40,398 nt of DNA from a virus, in the IMG/VR virus record IMGVR_UViG_3300046529_000758, positions 1-40,398 of that record; one strand, given 5' to 3'. A program made the position numbers and the translations under genes. Shown one piece after another: positions 35,419 through 40,398 of the stretch. Below the pieces are notes generated by a model that was given only the letters and a program-made list of their open reading frames with translations, did no database searches and was not told the DNA's origin. Position 1 is the first letter of the stretch. Every line of letters starts with the position of its first letter.

Positions 35419-37394
35419 CCCTGGGTTTTGTCCCGGACGCGAAGGCTCCCGCGCCAACCCCGAAAACCGGAACGACGCCGGATGGCGGGACAGGTTCAGG
35501 CAACAACCTTCAATTCATCCCGGACCCGGTCCCGGAGGGTTGGGGAGGGTGGGCCTTGCGCAATGCGGAGGCTGGCGCGGAGGCTGGCGGCAAACTTCTC
35601 GCGCGCACTGGGGTGCGTCTCGCGACGGCGTTGCCGAACCTTCTGGTTGGCGGCTCGCAGGCGATCGGCGCGGGGGCGGAAAAACTCGGCGTTCCTTTAG
35701 TGCAGACGCCGGAGCTGGGGCCGCTCGACACTTGGTTGAGCAAGCTTGGCATCCCTGAGCATACGGGAAACCTCTACGACAATGGTCAGCAGCTCACGGG
35801 CCAGGGCGCTCCCGCGCAACCGATGCCCAGCGAAGACCTCATCAATAAGCTTCACCTGCAGATGGATCCGAACGCCAGCACGGCGATGAAGGTGGCGGAT
35901 TACGTCGCGCCGTTCGTTCTTGGCGGTCTTCGCGGGGGCGTAAACCGTGTCAGCGAAGCATCAGGCTTGGTCAATAAGACAGCCCAAGGTCTGGGCTACC
36001 TGACCGGCGCAGGCCTCGACGCCGCCGGTAACTATGTCGGCTCGGATATCGGGCAATATATTGGCGGCCCGACTGGCGCATTTGTCGGTTCGCTATTCGG
36101 TGGAGGCGTGCGGCCGCTCGTTCAGCGAGGGGTCGGCTATGCGGGGCAGAAGACGTACGGCGCCCCTGAAGGCGGCGACGTTTTCGACGCCATGACCAGC
36201 CAGCAAGGACCGAATGCGTTTCCGACCTTCGGCCAGGTCACCGGCAATGAGGGCAAGCAATTCGAGAAGGGCGTCGGCTCGATTCCAATCCTGAAGTCTG
36301 GGGTTCAGGCGGCGCGGGACACTGCAGAGCAGGGGATGGCTAACTCAGTCGCCACCGGCGTCAGCGAACTCGGGGACCGCGCTCCCAGCCTCGGGCCGGT
36401 CGGCAAGGATGTCACCGGAACGAACATCATCGGCGCCGCGCGCGACACGAACCTGCGGTTGGGCGAGGAGCGCAGCGCCGAGCAGCAGGCGCTCGAGGAC
36501 GCGATCGGAACGAACAGGCCGACGAATGTCTCGCCGTTGGTCGAGACAATGAGCCGGCTCTCGAACGATAGCGCTGCCCCGATCCAGCGGGTCGTCGCGC
36601 CGCGCACCGCCGATCTTTATAAGTCCTTGAATGCGGGACCGGCCGGCCCAGAGGATCTGACCGCCCCTTACGGCCACCTCAAGGTGCTGCGGACGGACCT
36701 TGGCGAAAAGACGGTGGCCACTGACCCGATGAAAGGGCCGCCTCTGATTGAGGCCCGCCAGGGCTACACTGACGCCATGCGACAAGCGGCCCATGAGGCT
36801 GACCAAGGGCCTGAGTTCGACGCCGCCAACCAGCGCTATACGGCCTGGAAGAAGGTGCAGGAGCCATGGCTCGATCTGCAGGGCGGAAGGCTCGAGTCTG
36901 GGGCGCCGCAAGTCCACCCAGGGCCGATCGCAGGCCGCGCGGACGCCATGGTCGGAACAGATCCCGGCTATCTCGCGACGACGCACGAACTTCTCGGCGA
37001 GCCCGTTGCGCGCTCCGCGCTTGCGGATGTCCTGAGCCGACAGGGCCGGATCAGCGAACGGTTTACGCCGTCGCAATGGGCGAAAGACTACGGTAGCGTC
37101 AACGATCCAGCGAAAGCATATATTGCGGCGCACGCGCCGGCGGCCGTGCCCTATTTCGAGAATGCCGCAACGGGGGGCAGGGCGTTCGATCTCGCGCCGG
37201 AACGGCCTGGGCAGAGCAATGCCATGGGCGGGGTCGCGGCCACGGCGGCGCTCTTGGCCAAGTATCCGCGACTGGCGGTTGCGCTCGCGGGCGGAATGGA
37301 GACGCCGTCGGTGATCCGCGCGATGGCGGGCCGCACGGATATTCCGGCGGTGGTCGCTCAGTATCTGTTAAGGCAGGGGGCGGCGCAGCGCTAA
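35415..37394 (+). CDS. Large internal virion / DNA-injection protein
   Basis: A 659-residue protein overlapping the preceding stop (ATGA). Residues about 40-110 are small-residue helices (AEAGAEAGGKLLARTGVRLATALPNLLVGGS in parts), followed by 'DYVAPFVLGGLRGGVNRVSEASGLVNK' and a Gly-rich region 'GYLTGAGLDAAGNYVGSDIGQYIGGPTGAFVGSLFGGG' in parts, consistent with membrane insertion. The C-terminal half is helical and polar. Composition and place fit P22 gp16/gp20-like injection proteins. Its 3' end overlaps the leftward membrane gene by 27 nt. Confidence 0.65.
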   Translation: MTLGFVPDAKAPAPTPKTGTTPDGGTGSGNNLQFIPDPVPEGWGGWALRNAEAGAEAGGKLLARTGVRLATALPNLLVGGSQAIGAGAEKLGVPLVQTPELGPLDTWLSKLGIPEHTGNLYDNGQQLTGQGAPAQPMPSEDLINKLHLQMDPNASTAMKVADYVAPFVLGGLRGGVNRVSEASGLVNKTAQGLGYLTGAGLDAAGNYVGSDIGQYIGGPTGAFVGSLFGGGVRPLVQRGVGYAGQKTYGAPEGGDVFDAMTSQQGPNAFPTFGQVTGNEGKQFEKGVGSIPILKSGVQAARDTAEQGMANSVATGVSELGDRAPSLGPVGKDVTGTNIIGAARDTNLRLGEERSAEQQALEDAIGTNRPTNVSPLVETMSRLSNDSAAPIQRVVAPRTADLYKSLNAGPAGPEDLTAPYGHLKVLRTDLGEKTVATDPMKGPPLIEARQGYTDAMRQAAHEADQGPEFDAANQRYTAWKKVQEPWLDLQGGRLESGAPQVHPGPIAGRADAMVGTDPGYLATTHELLGEPVARSALADVLSRQGRISERFTPSQWAKDYGSVNDPAKAYIAAHAPAAVPYFENAATGGRAFDLAPERPGQSNAMGGVAATAALLAKYPRLAVALAGGMETPSVIRAMAGRTDIPAVVAQYLLRQGAAQR

Positions 37395-37616
37395 ATGACG
37401 ATCCATCCAGGCATTGAACCCATCCATCCAGACGTCAGCGTCCTGCTTTACGGGTGCGCGGACGCCGCGCGGCTTGCAGATCCAGGTCATCAAGGCGCCA
37501 GCCGCGATAAGTGGCCCATAGAACAGCCAGTACATGGCATAGATCAGAGGGACAGCGAGCAGCCCCAGGGCGAGCATGCCTACCCAGGTCAGGATAAAGA
37601 TTGCGATAAAGGACAC
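37368..37616 (-). CDS. Small two-TM membrane protein, leftward
   Basis: An 82-residue protein from GTG 37616 with GGAG about 8 nt upstream. TM1 is about residues 2-20 (SFIAIFILTWVGMLALGLL) and TM2 about 22-45 (VPLIYAMYWLFYGPLIAAGALMTWI), then a polar basic and acidic tail. It is antisense to the 3' end of the 35415 gene (27 nt overlap). A promoter and 17-bp operator lie upstream (37656-37700). It is the only leftward gene outside the recombination operon. It could act in immunity or superinfection exclusion, but function is unknown. Confidence 0.6.
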   Translation of the reverse strand: MSFIAIFILTWVGMLALGLLAVPLIYAMYWLFYGPLIAAGALMTWICKPRGVRAPVKQDADVWMDGFNAWMDRHLALRRPLP

Positions 37617-37655
37617 GTCGAGGCTCCAGGAAAAATTGCGGCATGGCTTAAGTGC

Positions 37656-37700
37656 GTTGCGCCGTTCGCAACATATACGAGCCTAAGTCCCCTTCCGCAA
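37656..37700 (-). promoter_or_regulatory. Promoter and 17-bp operator for the leftward membrane gene
   Basis: On the minus strand TTGCGG (37700-37695), 17 nt, then TATATG (37677-37672) give reasonable -35 and -10 boxes. The perfect palindrome GTTGCGCCGTTCGCAAC (37656-37672) begins at the last -10 base and covers the likely start site. Its architecture equals the sites at 2199-2215 and 25627-25643. Confidence 0.6.
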
Positions 37701-37827
37701 GACCCGGAGAGGCAGACAGCCCATCCATGCGGCGTGAGGTCCGCCCGGCAATATGCGCCCAAGCGGTGCGTTACGTCAGACCGTATCCACGCGCTGCCAT
37801 TTTCCCCGGCTGGCCAGACCGTCCGTC

Positions 37828-37853
37828 GGACCATCTCTGTGGTCCCTTGTTTT
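37828..37853 (+). terminator. Terminator-like hairpin after injection-protein gene
   Basis: GGACCA (37828-37833) pairs with TGGTCC (37840-37845) around TCTCTG, followed by C-TTGTTTT. Stem is short but the U-rich tail is good. It would end transcripts from the head/ejection block. Confidence 0.5.
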
Positions 37854-38100
37854 CGCCGGTGGTCCGGCTTGGTTCTCCTTACAAGGCGCGAGTTCTGGAC
37901 GCCTCACGGCGTTCGGCTCGGAAGGGGTGAAGAAGCCCGGTCGTCTACACGCGGGGACGCGCCGCGCTTCGGGCTAAGGTGGAAACCAGCTCGATCGGCC
38001 CTCGAATGGAGCCGGGCCGCCATCTTGCTCCTGTCAAAGAGAGGGGTTATTTCTCCTGACAGTGGTTCGACCGATGGCCTCGCATTGGTTGGTCGAATCC

Positions 38101-38138
38101 GGCCGCGCCGGCTTAGCGACGGCGCGGCCATCTTTTGT
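38101..38138 (+). terminator. Strong intrinsic terminator upstream of SleB/M15 gene
   Basis: GGCCGCGCCG (38101-38110) and CGGCGCGGCC (38120-38129) form a perfect 10-bp stem with a 9-nt loop, followed by ATCTTTTGTT. It is well formed in the plus direction only. It separates the ejection-protein block from the peptidoglycan hydrolase gene. Confidence 0.75.
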
Positions 38139-38173
38139 TCCCCATTTCATCCCATCGCGCAAGGGGGCAGCTG

Positions 38174-39751
38174 ATGCCCCTCTCTCCGGCAGCGCGCGAT
38201 CTGGTGATCCGGGTGATCCTGGCCGAGGCCGAGGGCGAGGGGCCGGAGGGCCAGCTCGCGGTCGCCAACGTCATCAACAACCGCTCGCTCAGCGGCGCCT
38301 GGGGGGATCGCGAGACGGGCGGCCTGACCCGGCTCCTGACCTCCAAGGGCCAGTTCGCGGCGCCCAAGAACGTCAGCCAAGACGATCCGATGTATCGGCA
38401 GGTCGCGGCGATCGTCGACCGCATGGCGACAACGGGTGCGCCTGACAACACCGGCGGGGCGACGCACTTTTATGCCCCGCAGGGGATGCAGCCTGTCGGG
38501 CGCGTCCCGGACTGGGCCGTTGGCCGGCAGGGGCGGAAGATCGGCAACCAGCTGTTTTACAGCCTGCCCCTGAACGCCTCGAACACCGCGGGCGCGGTCG
38601 ATCTCCACGCGCCCCCGCCAGGGGCCGCGCCAGGAGGATCTGCCAAGGATGACGGCTCGAAGGCCTTTCTCTCGAGCCTCAGCGCCCACACCGACCGGCC
38701 TGGCGACACCGCGAACCTCAACCCGCAATTTGCGACCAGGCTCGCCTCGGCGATCAAGCAGGCGCAGGCCGCGGGCCTCAATGTCAGCCTCGAGTCGGCC
38801 TTCCGGGAGCCGGGGCAACTGAAGGAAAAGGGGGATACCAGCCAGGCCTCGGCCTATGACGCCGGCGGCAATAGCTCGCACTCCTATGGGCTGGCGGTCG
38901 ATATCCGCGGCCTCGACGGGCCGAATGGCCCCATTACCCAGCGGTGGGCGCAGATCGCGCAGGCCAACGGCCTCAATAACCCTTACGGCGTCGGCAACGC
39001 CAAGGAGTTCAACCACTGGCAATTGCCTGCGCAGCCGCTCGAGCGCACTCCCCAACTCCTGGCGTCGCTCAAGGCCGCCAAGGCGAGCGGGGACGTGAAC
39101 GCCGTCTGGAGCGCTTATTCGGGAGCGTCTCCCGAGAGCCAGGTCGCGACCCGGCAGAGCTATCCTCCGGTGGCCTCGGCGGGGGCAGCGCCAGCCCCGG
39201 CCCCTGCGGCGCCCGCTGACGTGCCTGCGGCTCAGGCGCAGCCAGTGTCGGCCAAGGCGCCTGCAGGCCAGCCAGCGGCCTCGCTTAAGGCTTCTGACGC
39301 CAATGCGCGCTATCAGGTCCTGCAGGGCATGACGACAGGCGGAGGCGGGCAGGGCGGCCGCAACCCGTTCCTGTACACCGCCATGAACCTTGCGCCTGGC
39401 GCGGGAACGCCCGCAGCGCCCGCGCCTGCCGCCCAGACCGCGCGGCCTGACTTGGCGCAGCGCGCTCCGCTCGACCAGGCCCCTCAGCCTCCGGCGCGTC
39501 CCGCGAACCTCGGTTCTCAACCCACGACCACGGTGGTCACGCCGCCCGAGCGGCCAGGCTCGCCGATGTCCTCGCTCGTTCCGAACTGGGGCGCGACCGT
39601 TCCGAATGATCCGAACACGTTGCCGGGCCGCGACGTCAACAATGAGCTCGCGATGACGCCTGGCGGCCCATCGATGGGCTATCCTGCAGTGACCAACCCT
39701 TTTGCCGACAGCATGCAGCGGTTGCTGCAGGGCCTGTTTCCAACCCGGTGA
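38174..39751 (+). CDS. Two-domain peptidoglycan hydrolase: SleB-like plus M15 peptidase
   Basis: A 525-residue protein from ATG 38174 (AAGGGGG upstream; an earlier in-frame ATG at 38135 is less likely). Residues about 7-130 match SleB/Hydrolase_2: 'VIRVILAEAEGEGPEGQLAVANVINNR', 'ATHFYAPQGMQPVG' and 'KIGNQLFYSLP'. Residues about 185-290 match M15 zinc peptidases: 'SAFREPGQ', 'SSHSYGLAVDIRG' with His236 and Asp243, and 'KEFNHWQL' with His281. The last 200 residues are Ala/Pro rich and disordered. It could cut glycan and peptide links, from inside the virion during entry or at lysis. It follows internal virion genes but lies beyond a terminator. Confidence 0.8.
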   Translation: MPLSPAARDLVIRVILAEAEGEGPEGQLAVANVINNRSLSGAWGDRETGGLTRLLTSKGQFAAPKNVSQDDPMYRQVAAIVDRMATTGAPDNTGGATHFYAPQGMQPVGRVPDWAVGRQGRKIGNQLFYSLPLNASNTAGAVDLHAPPPGAAPGGSAKDDGSKAFLSSLSAHTDRPGDTANLNPQFATRLASAIKQAQAAGLNVSLESAFREPGQLKEKGDTSQASAYDAGGNSSHSYGLAVDIRGLDGPNGPITQRWAQIAQANGLNNPYGVGNAKEFNHWQLPAQPLERTPQLLASLKAAKASGDVNAVWSAYSGASPESQVATRQSYPPVASAGAAPAPAPAAPADVPAAQAQPVSAKAPAGQPAASLKASDANARYQVLQGMTTGGGGQGGRNPFLYTAMNLAPGAGTPAAPAPAAQTARPDLAQRAPLDQAPQPPARPANLGSQPTTTVVTPPERPGSPMSSLVPNWGATVPNDPNTLPGRDVNNELAMTPGGPSMGYPAVTNPFADSMQRLLQGLFPTR

Positions 39752-39757
39752 CTTGAA

Positions 39758-40398
39758 ATGGCAGACAGCGGCACGGTAATACCTGATACGAGTAAGTCGG
39801 TCGCCGATCAGTTGGCGGCCACGGCCCTGCCCCCGGTCAAGAAAAAGACGACTGCGGCGAGCGCGATCGCGCCGCTCTTCACGCCAACGCCCATTGGACC
39901 GCCGACGGGAGCGGCCGCGCAGGCCTTGGCGCCCAAGGACACGACAGTGGCGGCCGCGCCTGCTCCTGCGCCCGATGCCCCGGCTCCCGCGCCTGCTCCT
40001 GCGCCCGCGCCTGCGCCCGATGCCCCGGCTCCCGCGCCCACCACCGCGAGCGCGCCCGTAAGCGGGTTGCCGCAGGCGCAGCAAAGCGCCCTTGGGCAAT
40101 GGGGACCGGCGCTCAGCGAGCTCGTCGGCAACTACCAGGCTACGCCAACTGGCCAGGCCCTGGCCAACAACCCCAACACCCCCCTGATATATTATATTCA
40201 GGGGCAGGATCAGAACCTCCAGGCGTACCCGCAAGGGAACTCAGGCGGTTTCGGATCCGGCAATAGTGGCCCGTTGAGCGGGGCGCAGCGGGATCAATTG
40301 GTCAGTAACGCCGCGCTGCTCCAGGGCCTATACAATCAGCAGCAACCAACAACCTCCCCCCCCACCCCCCCCCCGGTGATGGACCGAGAAACTGGCGA
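39758..40398 (+). CDS. Ala/Pro-rich protein, cut by window edge
   Basis: An open frame of 213 codons runs from ATG 39758 to the window edge without a stop. It begins MADSGTVIPDTSKSVADQLA, contains a long Ala-Pro run (residues about 68-98, with APDAPAPAP units repeated), then a more normal part 'ALGQWGPALSELVGNYQATPTGQALANNP' and 'PLIYYIQGQDQNLQAYPQGN'. The last part is Gln/Ser rich and enters a poly-C stretch. No family recognised. It is probably a virion-associated or disordered protein following the hydrolase. Confidence 0.55.
   Translation, partial: MADSGTVIPDTSKSVADQLAATALPPVKKKTTAASAIAPLFTPTPIGPPTGAAAQALAPKDTTVAAAPAPAPDAPAPAPAPAPAPAPDAPAPAPTTASAPVSGLPQAQQSALGQWGPALSELVGNYQATPTGQALANNPNTPLIYYIQGQDQNLQAYPQGNSGGFGSGNSGPLSGAQRDQLVSNAALLQGLYNQQQPTTSPPTPPPVMDRETG
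39957..40041 (+). repeat. Ala-Pro coding tandem repeat
   Basis: Units such as CCTGCTCCTGCGCCCGAT and GCCCCGGCTCCCGCG recur at least twice in tandem and encode alternating Ala-Pro. The sequence is prone to slippage in replication and to assembly error. Confidence 0.6.
40350..40398. other. Poly-C stretch at the window end, possible assembly artefact
   Basis: Runs of eight and about ten C with only an A between them lie in the last 50 bases, followed by sequence of different character. Such ends arise from homopolymer error or chimeric read ends, so the final codons of the last gene should be treated with care. Confidence 0.5.

Larger units (their letters stand above)
37617..38173. other. Large regulatory gap, no gene called
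   Basis: A 557-nt region without a convincing gene. A 259-codon plus-strand frame through it (37395-38174) has atypical composition and no ribosome site and is antisense to the leftward gene. The region holds the operator/promoter for the leftward gene, two terminator-like hairpins (37828, 38101) and a further hairpin with CTGTCA/TGACAG arms near 38033-38064. Confidence 0.55.

Noticed and set aside
25600-37637. Shared AGGAAAAATT about 27 bases before two of the 17-bp palindromes
   Set aside because: One copy is inside the end of a coding sequence and the other in a gap; ten AT-rich bases can recur by chance and the spacing differs by one.
37617-38173. tRNA or other stable RNA in the regulatory gap
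   Set aside because: I looked for a cloverleaf and a T-loop sequence; a TCGAATCC near 38093 has no matching arms.
37395-38174. Plus-strand open frame of 259 codons through the regulatory gap
   Set aside because: No ribosome site, atypical composition, antisense to a better leftward gene and crossing two terminator-like hairpins.
38147-40234. Long minus-strand open frame of about 695 codons opposite the SleB/M15 gene
   Set aside because: It is the antisense of a well-supported protein, with Arg/Gly/Pro-heavy composition typical of GC-rich shadows.

Overview
The window is one stretch of a tailed-phage genome, incomplete at both ends: the left edge cuts a leftward exonuclease gene and the right edge cuts a rightward low-complexity gene. 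There is no tail tape-measure or tail-sheath gene. The structural set is terminase, portal, scaffold, major capsid, connector, tail nozzle and a run of internal virion proteins, as in short-tailed (podovirus-like) phages. High GC in most genes and short families common in Rhizobiales (a PC4-like protein, a DUF3309-like membrane peptide) suggest an alphaproteobacterial host. That host call is inference.

Layout. 1-2060 is a leftward recombination operon: YqaJ-type exonuclease, zinc ribbon, ERF single-strand annealing protein and a conserved phage protein. Its two intergenic gaps are filled with irregular GGCnnGGC-type repeats and carry promoter/operator-like sites. 2266-5225 is a rightward set of small early-type genes: XRE regulator, Cys-cluster protein, VRR-NUC nuclease, PC4-like protein, an HGG zinc protein and others, many joined by 4-base start/stop overlaps. 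5226-5495 holds a cluster of GTAACG motifs before a small basic protein. 5815-11268 encodes three tail-fibre or adhesin proteins. 11265-12028 is the first lysis segment (one-TM protein and GH19 endolysin). 12025-15604 holds three consecutive proteins with Sec signal peptides and two small membrane proteins. 15615-18880 holds another fibre-like protein, Pro/Gly-rich proteins and an Ig-like protein. 18877-37394 is the head and connector block. It is interrupted by a ParB-like / radical SAM / unknown cassette (23076-25620) and by two HNH homing-type endonucleases. 37395-38173 is a regulatory gap with a leftward membrane-protein gene, and 38174-39751 encodes a SleB plus M15 peptidoglycan hydrolase.

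How the parts fit. Exonuclease plus annealing protein make a Red-like recombination pair. The divergent XRE protein is placed to repress it. Head proteins package DNA through TerL and portal. The internal virion proteins and the SleB/M15 enzyme fit DNA ejection through the cell wall, and endolysin plus membrane proteins fit exit.

The most interesting items are: (1) a family of 17-bp palindromes, GTTGC(G/T)-N5-(C/A)GCAAC, in four intergenic gaps across the window, two of them exactly 4 nt downstream of a TTGACA box; (2) the ParB-like plus radical SAM cassette between portal and scaffold; (3) an HNH endonuclease gene whose ribosome site is buried in a strong hairpin, next to a capsid gene whose 3' end is recoded to AT-rich codons; (4) two signal-peptide proteins that share an N-terminal module but carry unrelated, lower-GC passengers; (5) a collagen-like insertion in the portal. 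No integrase, polymerase, tRNA, CRISPR array or reverse transcriptase was seen, so lifestyle (temperate or lytic) stays open.
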